A stretch of 64,000 bases of DNA, from the NCBI RefSeq assembly GCF_947036865.1, contig NZ_CAMQSF010000015.1, forward strand, positions 1 through 64,000, given 5' to 3'. The notes below the pieces were generated by a model. It saw only the letters and a list, made by a program, of their open reading frames with translations. It made no database searches and was not told the DNA's origin. This DNA is from an uncultured Caulobacter sp. (GTDB taxonomy: Bacteria > Pseudomonadota > Alphaproteobacteria > Caulobacterales > Caulobacteraceae). Positions 7,841-17,072 of the stretch are shown here, piece after piece; position 1 is the stretch's first letter, and every line of letters begins with the position of its first letter. The position numbers and the translations under genes are program-made.

Positions 7841-9136
7841 TCAATCCGACAGCGACTCCTCGCCGGCCCGCTCGCTGGCCTTGAGGTCCAGGAAGTCGGT
7901 GAAGGGCAGCTTGTAGACGCGGTCGAAGAACTCGCCCTGGAAGCGGAAAGGCAGATTGCCGTCGCTGTTCCACAGCATGACGATGCCGGTCTTGGTCGCC
8001 GGGTCGAACATCATGGTCGAGCGATAGCCGGAGACCCCGCCGCTGTGGCCGATCAGGCGGTGGCCCCTGTAGGTGAAGCTGCGCATGCCCAGGCCATAGG
8101 CCGGGTCCTTCAGCTCGCGGGCGATGTTGAGGCGGCCATAGGGACGGCCCGTGGCGACGCGCGGCCGCTGGACCGCGTCGAGCACGTCGGCGGGCAGCAC
8201 CCGCGGCATCAGGCCCATCTGGGCCCGCATCCAGGCCGCCAGATCCAGGATCGTGGAATTGACCCCCGCCGCGCCCGGCACCCGGTAGTAGGCTTCGGAC
8301 AACTTGAGCGGCCGGCGGTTGCGGTCGTGGGGCTTGGCCCAGCGCGCCGCCGAGGTGAGGCCGGCCTGGCCGATGGAGGCGCCGGTCATGCCCAGGGGCT
8401 CGAACAGCTTGGATTCGACGGTTTCGGCATAGGGCTGGCCCGTCCGGGCGCCGATGATCTCGGTGATCGTGTCGTAGGCGACGTTCTGGTAGCTGTGGCA
8501 GGTGCCGGGCGGGCAGACCGGCTTCAGAGTTCCCAGTGAACTTCGGATCCTGGCGGGATCGACGCCGTCCTCAAGCTGGCCGTCATAGGCGTTCTTGCCC
8601 AAGCCGGTGCGATGGGCGAGCAAATCCTCGACGGTGAGGGTGTTCTGGGCGTCGCCCGGCAGGCGCAGGCTGGTGTGGAAGTCGGCCAGCGGCTCCGTCA
8701 GCGAGAAGGCGCCGTTGGCCGCCAGGCGCGCGCTGAGCGTCGCCGACACCGTCTTGGACAGCGAGGCCCAGCGGAACACCGTGTGGGCGTCGACCGGCTG
8801 ACCGCCGTCGCTGGACGTCAGGCCATAGCCGCGGACGAACGCGAGCCGGCCATGATCGACGACCGCCACGGCGAGCCCCTCCATCGAGCGGTCGGTCATC
8901 ATCTCGCGCAGACGGGCGTCCAGAGCCGCGTAGTCGATGTCGCCATGCCAGTCCGACGGCTTGTCCGGGACGGGCTGGGTCACCTGCTGGACCGCCGAGG
9001 CCACGACCTTGGGCACGCTCTTGGTCTGGGTGATCGCGAAGACGCCGCCGACCAGCACGACGCCGACCGCGCCGACGGCGAGCCACTTCAGGCGACGACG
9101 CCTCTCCCACCGGCTGTGTTCCGCGATGCCCGACAC
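7841..9136 (-). CDS. Serine hydrolase, class C beta-lactamase-like fold
   Basis: A 431-residue protein with a cytoplasmic basic stretch (ERRRRLK) and a membrane anchor near residues 17-36, placing the catalytic domain in the periplasm. The penicillin-binding fold motifs are SLSK (125-128, nucleophile and general base), YQN near 222, and HSGG near 375 in the position of the KTG box. Relatives include esterases, D-aminopeptidases and peptidoglycan-acting enzymes as well as beta-lactamases, so the substrate is not predictable. The gene stands alone, convergent with the small membrane-protein gene. Confidence 0.87.
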   Translation of the reverse strand: MSGIAEHSRWERRRRLKWLAVGAVGVVLVGGVFAITQTKSVPKVVASAVQQVTQPVPDKPSDWHGDIDYAALDARLREMMTDRSMEGLAVAVVDHGRLAFVRGYGLTSSDGGQPVDAHTVFRWASLSKTVSATLSARLAANGAFSLTEPLADFHTSLRLPGDAQNTLTVEDLLAHRTGLGKNAYDGQLEDGVDPARIRSSLGTLKPVCPPGTCHSYQNVAYDTITEIIGARTGQPYAETVESKLFEPLGMTGASIGQAGLTSAARWAKPHDRNRRPLKLSEAYYRVPGAAGVNSTILDLAAWMRAQMGLMPRVLPADVLDAVQRPRVATGRPYGRLNIARELKDPAYGLGMRSFTYRGHRLIGHSGGVSGYRSTMMFDPATKTGIVMLWNSDGNLPFRFQGEFFDRVYKLPFTDFLDLKASERAGEESLSD

Positions 9137-9256
9137 GGCGCTTAAACTCTTGAAACCGAACCTGAAACGGAAGACGGCGAGTCGACCCGACCCGCCGTCT
9201 TGGTTCTAAAGGAGTTCATCGCCCGGAGGCGCCGAAAAAGAGGCCGGCGTCGACCG

Positions 9257-10426
9257 TCAGCCCGCTTTTGGCGCGCGACGGACCTCGACGACGCGGACCT
9301 TGGCGCCGTCCAGCACCAGGGCCAGCTCGCCGCGCTTGATCTTCAGGGCGTCGGCCCCGAAGGCGTCGCGCCGCCAGCCGGCCAGGGCCGGGGTGGTGGC
9401 GTTGTCGTCGGCGGCGATCTTCTCGAGATCCGAGACCGTGGCGATCAGCTTGGAGGCGACGCCCGCCTCCTCGGCCCGCGCCTTCAGCAGCACCTTGAGC
9501 AGTTCGACGACCGCGCCCGCGTTTTGGGGCGGCGGCGGACCGGGCTTGTCGACAACCGGCGCGTAGCCTTCCGGATCGGCCAGGGCCTCCTTGATCGCCG
9601 CCAAGAGGTCGGGGCCGAACTTGCTGCCGCCGAAGCCCTTGGGCACGCCGCGCAGGTTGTTCAGCGCCTCCAGCGAGGTCGGGGCCTGGGTGGCCAGCTC
9701 GTCGATCGCCTCGTCCTTCAGGATGCGGCCGCGCGGCTGGTCGCGGTTCTGGGCGGTGCGCTCGCGCCAGGCGGCCACCGCCTTGAACACGGCCAGGTAC
9801 TTGGGCGCGGTCTTGCGCGGACGCAGGCGGCGCCAGGCCTTTTCCGGATCGACGTCATAGGCCGACGGATCGGAGATGGCGGTCATCTCCTCCTCGACCC
9901 AGGCCAGGCGGCCCGAGGTCTCCAAGCGCTCGCGCAGGGTCGGGAACAGCTTGGCCAGGTGCGTGACGTCGGCCAGGGCGTAGGACAGCTGGGCGTCGGT
10001 CAGCGGCCGGCGGGCCCAGTCGGTGAAGCGGCTGGACTTGTCGATCTCGATCCGCAGCATCTGGCGAACCAGGGCGTCATAGGCGATCTGCTCGCCGAAG
10101 CCCGCCGCCATGCCCGCCACCTGGGTGTCGAAAAGCGGCCTCGGCATGGCCTTCAGGTTGTTGAAGATCTCGACGTCCTGACGCGCGGCGTGGAAGACCT
10201 TCAGGATACGCTCGTCGCGCATGACCGCCAGCAGGGGCTCCAGGTCGATGTCGTCGGCCAGGGGGTCGATGACCGCCTCGTGCGTCGGCGACGCCACCTG
10301 GATCAGGCACAGCTTGGGCCAGTAGGTCGTCTCGCGCATGAACTCGGTGTCCACCGCGACGAAAGGCTCGCCCGTAAGCGCATTACAAAACGCCGCCAGC
10401 TCGGCGGTGGTGGTGATCGGCTTCAT
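9257..10426 (-). CDS. rnd: Ribonuclease D
   Basis: A 389-residue 3'-5' exoribonuclease that trims tRNA and other structured RNA ends. The DEDDy exonuclease domain shows AVDTEF (24-29, metal ligands), FHAARQDVEIFNN near 98-110, and YALADVTHLAKLF with the tyrosine of the DEDDy class. An HRDC domain follows in roughly residues 210-290 and there is a further C-terminal region. It is divergent from purM with a 127-bp shared upstream region. Length and motifs match the family. Confidence 0.94.
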   Translation of the reverse strand: MKPITTTAELAAFCNALTGEPFVAVDTEFMRETTYWPKLCLIQVASPTHEAVIDPLADDIDLEPLLAVMRDERILKVFHAARQDVEIFNNLKAMPRPLFDTQVAGMAAGFGEQIAYDALVRQMLRIEIDKSSRFTDWARRPLTDAQLSYALADVTHLAKLFPTLRERLETSGRLAWVEEEMTAISDPSAYDVDPEKAWRRLRPRKTAPKYLAVFKAVAAWRERTAQNRDQPRGRILKDEAIDELATQAPTSLEALNNLRGVPKGFGGSKFGPDLLAAIKEALADPEGYAPVVDKPGPPPPQNAGAVVELLKVLLKARAEEAGVASKLIATVSDLEKIAADDNATTPALAGWRRDAFGADALKIKRGELALVLDGAKVRVVEVRRAPKAG

Positions 10427-10453
10427 CCGCTGCTAATAGCCTCGCGCACCCCC

Positions 10454-10458
10454 GAGTC
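10454..10458. promoter_or_regulatory. GANTC site in the rnd-purM divergent region
   Basis: GAGTC, a CcrM-type methylation target, 28 bp upstream of rnd and 96 bp upstream of purM. A second site lies 84 bp away at 10538-10542. Confidence 0.35.
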
Positions 10459-10537
10459 TGCAAGCGTCAAGACGCGCGTAGCGTGACCGGAAAGCAAATT
10501 TTTCCGCGTGTTCGGAGGATCGTGGCGACCTCCGATA

Positions 10538-10542
10538 GATTC
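10538..10542. promoter_or_regulatory. GANTC site just upstream of the purM start
   Basis: GATTC, 11 bp before the purM start codon, so probably within the transcribed leader or the promoter. Two sites in one 127-bp spacer is suggestive of methylation-linked control but not proof. Confidence 0.35.
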
Positions 10543-10553
10543 AGAGCGAGCGA

Positions 10554-11591
<1,038 letters not shown>

Positions 11592-11601
11592 CGCCTGAAT
11601 T

Positions 11602-11681
11602 CCTCGCCCTTCGACAAGCTCAGGGTGAGGAATTCACCCGAGCGTCAATAGCCCTCACCCTGAGCTTGTCGAAGGACGAGG
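11602..11681. repeat. Paired palindromic repeat, family C, copy 1 (between purM and purN)
   Basis: Facing 29-bp arms at 11602-11630 and 11653-11681 match at 28 of 29 positions as reverse complements. The core is CCTTCGACAAGCTCAGG. The RNA of this spacer would fold into one long hairpin between the purM and purN coding regions. The same unit occurs at 39642-39726 between fabD and fabG. Confidence 0.9.
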
Positions 11682-11704
11682 GCGGCTCCCCGGAAGAATT
11701 TCGC

Positions 11705-12286
11705 GTGACTCACAAGACCAAGGTCGCCGTCCTGATCTCCGGCCGAGGCTCCAACATGGAGGCGCTGGTCCGCGCCGCCCAGGCGCCGGACTGCCCGTTC
11801 GAGATCGCGCTCGTCGTCGCCAACAAACCCGAGTCGGCGGGCCTCGCCGTCGCCGCCGAGGCCGGGGTCGAGGCGTTGTGCGTCGACCAGAAGCTCTTCG
11901 GCAAGGACCGCGAGGCCCACGAGCGGGCGATCGACTCTGCCCTGCGCGCGCGCGGGATCGAGGTCATCGCCCTGGCCGGCTACATGCGAATCCTGACGCC
12001 GTTCCTGGTCGACGCCTGGACGGGGCGGATGCTGAACATCCACCCGTCCCTGTTGCCCGCCTATCCGGGCCTCGACACCCACGCCCGCGCCATCGCCGCT
12101 GGCGAGGTCGAGGCGGGCTGCACGGTCCACCTGGTCACGGCCGGCGTCGACGAGGGGCCGATCCTTGGCCAAGCCCGCGTGCCGATCCTGCCCGGCGACG
12201 ATGAACACGCCCTGGCCGCGCGGGTGCTGGAACAGGAGCACAGGCTTTACGCCGAGACGCTGGCGGCGTTCGTACGGACGCTCTGA
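11705..12286 (+). CDS. purN: Phosphoribosylglycinamide formyltransferase
   Basis: A 193-residue folate-dependent enzyme that formylates GAR in purine synthesis. Motifs are VLISGRGSNMEAL near residues 9-21 (phosphate binding), NIHPSLLPAYPG near 107-118 with the catalytic histidine, and the following TVHLVTAGVDEGPIL. I start it at GTG 11705, preceded by GGAAG, because the track's longer ORF upstream is a shadow of purM and of the repeat. Length is normal for the family. Co-transcription with purM across the repeat is likely but not shown. Confidence 0.95.
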   Translation: MTHKTKVAVLISGRGSNMEALVRAAQAPDCPFEIALVVANKPESAGLAVAAEAGVEALCVDQKLFGKDREAHERAIDSALRARGIEVIALAGYMRILTPFLVDAWTGRMLNIHPSLLPAYPGLDTHARAIAAGEVEAGCTVHLVTAGVDEGPILGQARVPILPGDDEHALAARVLEQEHRLYAETLAAFVRTL

Positions 12287-12377
12287 CCGCGCCCTCGCGC
12301 ATAAAGTCGCCGACCGTCGTCGTCTGAATTCAAGGTTGCCGCGTTGAGCCTGCACTGGGGCCTGCCGGACCGCGACC

Positions 12378-12902
12378 TTGCCGCTCGACATCGACGATCT
12401 GAACCGACTGCTGTTCCAGACCGAACAGGCGCGAAGGCTGCTGGTGGGCGACCGCCTGAGCCCGCATGGCCTGATGTTCGGCCAATGGCTCGCGCTGGAC
12501 GCGCTGCACAAGGAGGGCCTGTCGTCGATGACGGCCCTGGCGGCGATGGTCGGCGTCGACCGCACCACCCTGACCCGCACGATCGACGGTCTGGTCGCCG
12601 CCGGTCATGTCGCGCGGGCGACGCCAGCGCGGGATCGCCGGCTGGTGCTGGTCGACCTGACCCCCTCGGGCCGAACGCTGACGGAAGCGGTGCAGGCCGA
12701 TCTGGCCCAGACCCACGCCAGCGTCTTCGCGGGTTTGTCGCGCGCGGAGCTGGACCAGCTGTCAGTGCTTCTTGCGCGATCGTTGGCCCAGATCCGGCTG
12801 GCCGCCGGCGAGGGTCCGAGCCCCGAGGTCGGCGCCGGGGAGGATCGTCAGCGTCGAGGCGGTCCCCATGTCCTCGGCCATAAGCCGCGCCCCCGCCCGT
12901 AG
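12378..12902 (+). CDS. MarR-family transcriptional regulator
   Basis: A winged-helix regulator of up to 174 residues starting at TTG. MarR features are the N-terminal helix region (LLFQTEQARRLL), the recognition region MTALAAMVGVDRTTLTRTIDGLVAAGHV near 54-81, and the wing ATPARDRRLVLVDLTPSGR. The last 30 residues or so (after LAQIRLAA) are Gly/Arg/Pro-rich, lie beyond the usual MarR end and overlap a convergent gene by 141 nt; they may be a real tail or result from loss of an earlier stop. The ligand and targets are unknown. Confidence 0.85.
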   Translation: MPLDIDDLNRLLFQTEQARRLLVGDRLSPHGLMFGQWLALDALHKEGLSSMTALAAMVGVDRTTLTRTIDGLVAAGHVARATPARDRRLVLVDLTPSGRTLTEAVQADLAQTHASVFAGLSRAELDQLSVLLARSLAQIRLAAGEGPSPEVGAGEDRQRRGGPHVLGHKPRPRP

Positions 12903-13109
12903 GTCCAACTCGGCCAAGACTTGGCCGACCTCGTCGATGATCCGCATCCGCCACGGTCCGGGCTTGTCGAAGGCCTCGGGATAGTCGCGGATCAGGGCCG
13001 CGCCCAAGCGCGCCGCTTCCCGCGTGGCCTCGCCGAGGTCGCGCGCCAGAACGCCCTCCGGATCGGGGAAATGCTCGGGAGACACGACCTCGAGACGAAA
13101 CCTTCGCAT
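12762..13109 (-). CDS. Small DUF6894-like protein
   Basis: A 115-residue ORF whose first 70 residues resemble the DUF6894 family as I recall it: FPDPEGVLARDLGEATREAA, then DYPEAFDKPGPWRMRI and DEVGQVLAELDL. Function is unknown for the family. The remaining 40 or so residues exceed the usual length and overlap the 3' end of the marR gene on the other strand. Start ATG 13109 follows GGAAG about 10 nt upstream; GTG 13112 is an alternative. The track merges it into a 386-aa frame that is a shadow of the DUF1275 gene upstream. Confidence 0.68.
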   Translation of the reverse strand: MRRFRLEVVSPEHFPDPEGVLARDLGEATREAARLGAALIRDYPEAFDKPGPWRMRIIDEVGQVLAELDLRAGARLMAEDMGTASTLTILPGADLGARTLAGGQPDLGQRSRKKH

Positions 13110-13240
13110 CACCAGGAGCTTCCGCTGCGTGTCGACGAAACGCCCCACGGCCTGAAAGGCGCCACGCGAAAACAAGGAGGGGTTGAAATCGCGCGGGATG
13201 ACGCCTGGGCGCGACGGCCGGAGGGCGAGGGGCGCGACGG

Positions 13241-13882
13241 TCAGACCGATCGCCACCGCCGTTCGGTCCAGAGCCCCGCGCCCAGGACCACGATCACCGC
13301 CGGCCACAGCGCCAAGGCGCCCATCCGCAAGTAGCCGAGCGCCCCCAAGGCCCCGCCGCACGCCAAGCCGATCCACAGCAGCACATAGCGCCCCCAGTCG
13401 GCGGGCTGGCCGCCCGCCAAGGCGCCGGCGATACGCTGGCCGGCCTTGACGAGGGCGCCGGTCATGTAGGTCAGCCCCACCGCCACGTCGCCGCCGCGCT
13501 GGAAGACCGCGTTCTCGGCCCCCATGGCCAGCGCGACGGCCGTGACCCCCGCGGTGTCGAAACCCAGCGCCAGCAAGGTCGCGCCCGCGGCGAGCAGACA
13601 CGCCTCGAGCAGCAGAACCGGCGATCGCCGGTTCTCCCCGAAAGCCCGCGCGGTCAAGGCGCCCAGGACGACGCCGCCGACGAAGGACACCACCAGGCTC
13701 AAGGCCGTCGCCGCCGCGACCCAGCGGCCCGTCGCCACCGCCACGCCCAGACGCGTGGAATTGCCGCTCATGAACGAGACGAAGAACCCGCCCAGCTTCA
13801 GAAAGCCGATCGCGTCGACATAGCCAGCCACGCCCGACAGCGCGACCGCGAGGATGACCTCCTGCTTCTGGTACTGGTTCAC
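13241..13882 (-). CDS. DUF1275 (YoaK-like) integral membrane protein
   Basis: A membrane protein of about 213 residues with six likely membrane spans. The N-terminal pattern GVAGYVDAIGFLKLGGFFVSFMSGN is typical of DUF1275/YoaK; a second conserved stretch, GAENAVFQRGGDVAVGLTYMTGAL, follows near residue 126. The molecular role of the family is unknown. I prefer GTG 13882 because the track's TTG at 13900 lies at the U-tract of the ndk terminator; either is possible. It lies downstream of ndk on the same strand but beyond that terminator. Confidence 0.85.
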   Translation of the reverse strand: MNQYQKQEVILAVALSGVAGYVDAIGFLKLGGFFVSFMSGNSTRLGVAVATGRWVAAATALSLVVSFVGGVVLGALTARAFGENRRSPVLLLEACLLAAGATLLALGFDTAGVTAVALAMGAENAVFQRGGDVAVGLTYMTGALVKAGQRIAGALAGGQPADWGRYVLLWIGLACGGALGALGYLRMGALALWPAVIVVLGAGLWTERRWRSV

Positions 13883-13899
13883 CGCGCGCCCCGGCGACA

Positions 13900-13932
13900 A
13901 AAGAAAACGGCCGGATCGTCACCGATCCGGCC
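13900..13932 (-). terminator. Intrinsic terminator of ndk
   Basis: Read on the minus strand, a perfect 10-bp stem (GGCCGGATCG / CGATCCGGCC) with a four-base loop is followed by GTTTTCTTTT. It begins about 30 bp after the ndk stop codon. Confidence 0.88.
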
Positions 13933-13963
13933 GCTCTTCGTCACTCGAAAAGTCGAGCTGAAA

Positions 13964-14383
13964 TCAGCCGACGATCTCGTCCTCGGTGAAGAACTGTTCG
14001 ATCTCGATCTTGGCGTTGTCGAGGCTGTCCGAGCCGTGGACCGAGTTCTCGCCGATCGACAGGGCGAACTGCTTGCGGATCGTGCCTTCGGCGGCGTTTT
14101 CCGGGTTCGTGGCGCCCATGACTTCGCGGTACTTGGCCACGGCGTTGTCGCCTTGCAGGACCTGCACGACGACCGGCTCGGCGGTCATCTGCGAGACCAG
14201 CTCGCCGTAGAACGGACGCTCGGCGTGGACTTCGTAGAACTTCTTGGCCTGAGCTTCCGTCAGCTTGACGCGACGCTGGGCGACGATGCGCAGGCCGGCG
14301 GCCTCGATCACCGCGTTGATGGCGCCGGTCAGGTTGCGACGGGTGGCGTCCGGCTTGATGATCGAGAAGGTGCGTTCGGTCAC
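13964..14383 (-). CDS. ndk: Nucleoside diphosphate kinase
   Basis: A 139-residue enzyme that transfers phosphate between nucleoside tri- and diphosphates through a phosphohistidine. [16 protein letters not shown] is the family N-terminus and [17 protein letters not shown] carries conserved Arg/Asn residues. The active-site histidine is in the NSVHGSDS motif near residue 115. GTG 14383 gives the usual N-terminus; the track's GTG 14395 would add MRPL. It is divergent from the ABC-F gene and ends in a clear terminator. Confidence 0.97.
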   Translation of the reverse strand: MTERTFSIIKPDATRRNLTGAINAVIEAAGLRIVAQRRVKLTEAQAKKFYEVHAERPFYGELVSQMTAEPVVVQVLQGDNAVAKYREVMGATNPENAAEGTIRKQFALSIGENSVHGSDSLDNAKIEIEQFFTEDEIVG

Positions 14384-14476
14384 GAGAGGTCTCACAGAAG
14401 AGTTGTGAATTGGAAGGTTGCGGGCTTATAGCCGGGCGCCCCGCCCCCGCCAACCCCGACGCGTAACCTTCACAAA

Positions 14477-16339
14477 ATGCTGCAGATCAACGACCTGACC
14501 TTCGACGCGTGGGGCCGGCGGTTCTTCGATCACGCCAGCGTCAGCCTGCCGCCCGGCGCCAAGGTCGGGCTGATCGGCCGCAACGGCGTGGGCAAGTCGA
14601 CCCTGTTCAAGCTGATCCTGGGCCACCTGCCCGTCGGCGACGACGAGATCAGCCTGCCCAAGACCGCGCGGATCGGCTCGGTCGATCAGGAGCATCCGGC
14701 CACGCCGGTCTCCCTGCTGGACACGGTGCTGGAGGCCGACGAGGAACGTCACGCCCTGATGACCCGGCTGGAAACCGCCAATCCCGAGGAGATGGGCGAG
14801 ATCTGGGCCCGGCTGATCGAGATCGACTCCGACTCCGCCCCGGCCCGGGCGTCCGAGATCCTGGCGGGTCTCGGCTTCTCGCAGGACGACCTTTCCCGGC
14901 CGATGAGCGAGTTCTCCGGCGGCTGGCGGATGCGCGTGGCCCTGGCCGCGGCGCTGTTCGCCGAGCCCGACATGCTGCTGCTGGACGAACCGACCAACTA
15001 TCTCGACTTGGAAGGCGCCCTGTGGCTGGAGGCCCGCCTTCAGAAATATCCGCACACCGCCCTGATCGTCAGCCACGACCGCGAACTGCTGAACAACAGC
15101 TGCACCCACATGCTGCACCTGGCCGGCGGCAAGCTGGAGCTCTATGTGGGCGGCTACGACGACTTCGAAAAGCGCCGGGCCGAGAAGGCCCGCCTGCAGC
15201 TGTCGGCCAAGGCCAAGCAGGACGCCGAGCGCGCCCACCTGCAAGCCTTCATCGACCGCTTCAAGGCCAAGGCCTCGAAGGCCGCCCAGGCCCAGTCGCG
15301 GATGAAGCGCCTGGCCAAGATGGAGCCGGTGGCCACGACGATCGAGGAGCGCGTCGCGCCCTTCACCCTGCCCTCGCCGCCCAAGCCCCTGCCCCCGCCG
15401 CTGATCCGGCTGGAAAAGGCCAGCGTCGGCTACGAGCCGGGCCGACCGATCCTGAAGAACCTGAACCTACGCATGGACCTCGACGACCGCATCGGTCTGC
15501 TGGGCGTCAATGGCGCGGGCAAGTCGACCTTCGCCAAGATGATCGCCGGGGCCCTGGGCGTGCAGGCCGGCGAATTCCACCGCGACAAGAAGATGAAGGT
15601 CGGCTGGTTCCACCAGCACCAGATCGAGGCGATGGATCCCAACGACACGCCGCTGGAGATCATCCGCCGCGCCATGCCCGAGGCCTCGGAAAGCTCGCGG
15701 CGCTCGAAGCTGGCCCAGTTCGGCCTGGGGTTCGAGAAGCAGGAGACCAAGGTCGACAGCCTGTCGGGCGGCGAGCGGGCGCGCCTGCTCTTGAACCTCG
15801 TGGCGATGGACGCGCCGCACATGCTGATCCTCGACGAGCCGACCAACCACCTGGACATCGACTCGCGACGGGCGCTGCTGGACGCGCTGAACGACTATAT
15901 GGGCGCGGTGATCCTGATCACCCACGACCGTTCGCTGATGGAGCTGGTCGCCGACCGCCTGTGGCTGGCGGCCGACGGGATGGTCAAGCCGTTCGACGGC
16001 GACATGGACGACTATGCCCGCTTCGTGCTGGAGCGGGCCAAGCAGGCGGTCAAGCCGACCCAGGTGGCGCGCGAGCACGTCGCCGCCGCCCCGGCCCCGA
16101 GGAAGACGGCCGTGGAGCCGCTGCGCCGCAAGGTCGAGGCGGCCGAGCAGGTGATGAACCGGCGGACGCGCGACCTGGCCGAGCTCGAGGCCCTGCTGAA
16201 CGATCCGGACCTCTATGTGAAGACGCCGGCCAAGGTTCCGGAGCTGACCAAGCGGCGCGACAACGCCCGCGCCAAGCTCGACGAGGCCGAGGAAGCCTGG
16301 ATGGCGCTGGCCGAGGAACTGGCGGAGGCGGAGGCTTAG
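14477..16339 (+). CDS. ABC-F family ATPase (translation-associated)
   Basis: A 620-residue protein with two ABC ATPase domains and no membrane segments. Walker A motifs are GRNGVGKST (34-42) and GVNGAGKST near 341; signatures are FSGGWRMRVALA and LSGGERARLLL; both Walker B regions read LDEPTN. A charged linker of about 80 residues between domains (rich in RRAEKARLQL and KAKASKAAQAQSR) and a C-terminal coiled coil fit ABC-F proteins that act at the ribosome. It resembles YheS/Uup more than EttA, but I cannot assign the subgroup firmly. Confidence 0.93.
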   Translation: MLQINDLTFDAWGRRFFDHASVSLPPGAKVGLIGRNGVGKSTLFKLILGHLPVGDDEISLPKTARIGSVDQEHPATPVSLLDTVLEADEERHALMTRLETANPEEMGEIWARLIEIDSDSAPARASEILAGLGFSQDDLSRPMSEFSGGWRMRVALAAALFAEPDMLLLDEPTNYLDLEGALWLEARLQKYPHTALIVSHDRELLNNSCTHMLHLAGGKLELYVGGYDDFEKRRAEKARLQLSAKAKQDAERAHLQAFIDRFKAKASKAAQAQSRMKRLAKMEPVATTIEERVAPFTLPSPPKPLPPPLIRLEKASVGYEPGRPILKNLNLRMDLDDRIGLLGVNGAGKSTFAKMIAGALGVQAGEFHRDKKMKVGWFHQHQIEAMDPNDTPLEIIRRAMPEASESSRRSKLAQFGLGFEKQETKVDSLSGGERARLLLNLVAMDAPHMLILDEPTNHLDIDSRRALLDALNDYMGAVILITHDRSLMELVADRLWLAADGMVKPFDGDMDDYARFVLERAKQAVKPTQVAREHVAAAPAPRKTAVEPLRRKVEAAEQVMNRRTRDLAELEALLNDPDLYVKTPAKVPELTKRRDNARAKLDEAEEAWMALAEELAEAEA

Positions 16340-16353
16340 CTTAGACTCCCGCC

Positions 16354-16468
16354 TCCCCGGCGAATGCCGGGGCCCAGATGGAAAAGCGCGGCGATGAACG
16401 CCAAAGAACATGGCGCTCTTCCCGCCAACCCAGCGCCCTGGGATCTGGGTCCCGGCATTCGCCGGGAA
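16354..16468. repeat. Paired palindromic repeat, family B, copy 2
   Basis: Facing arms at 16354-16379 and 16443-16468 carry the same CCCGGCGAATGCCGGG hairpin plus (A/G)CCCAGAT as the pair between hdaA and ppk. The intervening 63 bp differ from copy 1. It lies between the ABC-F gene and a hypothetical gene. Conservation of arms but not spacer argues for a repeated element rather than a shared gene end. Confidence 0.9.
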
Positions 16469-16553
16469 ATCGGAATGGCGCCGCCCCAAGGTTTACGGTG
16501 AACATCCGCTAAACCATGTCGCTTAGCGCTTCCGCGACAGGTCGGGGCGCAGG

Positions 16554-16964
16554 ATGGGCGTCATGAGTACGCCCGCCCACCCTCGCAACCACGTCGTGGC
16601 CAATCCGGAAGGCCTGTCCGCGCAGGTCGTGCTGGAGTCGTTCGCCACCTGGGTGAACGCCCGGATCGGCGAGGCCATGCGCATCGAGATGGACCTGGCG
16701 TTCCGCGACCGTCCGTTCGACATCGAGGTGGGGCGCCAGCCGGCTCTGGTCGGTTGGGAGCACCGCTTCATCCAGCCCGGCGCCGCCGCGCCGAAAGGCA
16801 AGATGTGGACCGTCTATCGCCTGCATGATCAAGTGGACCGCCCCGCCCGCCTGCCCCAATCGGGCGATCTGGTCGAGGACTTGACGCCGCTGATGGGCGA
16901 GCTCGGCTATCTGGGCGTGTTCGAGGACGGCGTGGCCATGTTCCCGGGCCTGGGCAAGCGCTAG
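16554..16964 (+). CDS. Conserved-looking hypothetical protein
   Basis: A protein of 133-136 residues with no signal peptide, no membrane span and no family I recognise. It is of mixed composition (SAQVVLESFATWVNARIGEAM; GKMWTVYRLHDQVDRPARL) and looks like a folded soluble protein rather than a shadow: the opposite-strand ORF is less plausible. ATG 16563 is an equally good start (AGGATG about 10 nt before). It stands between two repeats/hairpins and converges with the cytochrome gene. Confidence 0.62.
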   Translation: MGVMSTPAHPRNHVVANPEGLSAQVVLESFATWVNARIGEAMRIEMDLAFRDRPFDIEVGRQPALVGWEHRFIQPGAAAPKGKMWTVYRLHDQVDRPARLPQSGDLVEDLTPLMGELGYLGVFEDGVAMFPGLGKR

Positions 16965-17037
16965 ACCGTGATAGCCGGAAGTGTGAGCGGTTTCAGCGTC
17001 CAGGGCGCTCTAAAGGTTTGAAATCGAGCCTTTTTAT

Positions 17038-17065
17038 CTGTCTCGAATGATCCCATTCGAGACAG
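17038..17065. other. Long stem-loop between convergent genes
   Basis: A perfect 12-bp stem (CTGTCTCGAATG / CATTCGAGACAG) with a 4-base loop; flanking GAGCCT and AGGCTC could extend it. It sits between the hypothetical gene and the cytochrome gene, which converge. No U-tract follows on either strand, so it may act as a transcript-end structure rather than a standard terminator. Confidence 0.6.
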
Positions 17066-17072
17066 ACAGGCT

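Noticed and set aside
7841-9136. Calling the serine hydrolase a beta-lactamase resistance gene
   Set aside because: The SLSK, YQN and HSGG motifs fit the broad family including esterases and peptidases; nothing in the sequence shows antibiotic hydrolysis.
11602-11681. Rho-independent terminator after purM
   Set aside because: The hairpin is long but no T-run follows, and the identical element recurs elsewhere, so a repeat element is the better description.
13898-13900. TTG 13900 as start of the DUF1275 gene
   Set aside because: It falls in the U-tract of the ndk terminator with no ribosome site; GTG 13882 is preferred, though not proven.
12762-13922. Minus-strand ORF of 386 aa read as a single protein
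   Set aside because: Its first two-thirds are an out-of-frame shadow of the DUF1275 gene; only the part from 13109 looks like a real protein.
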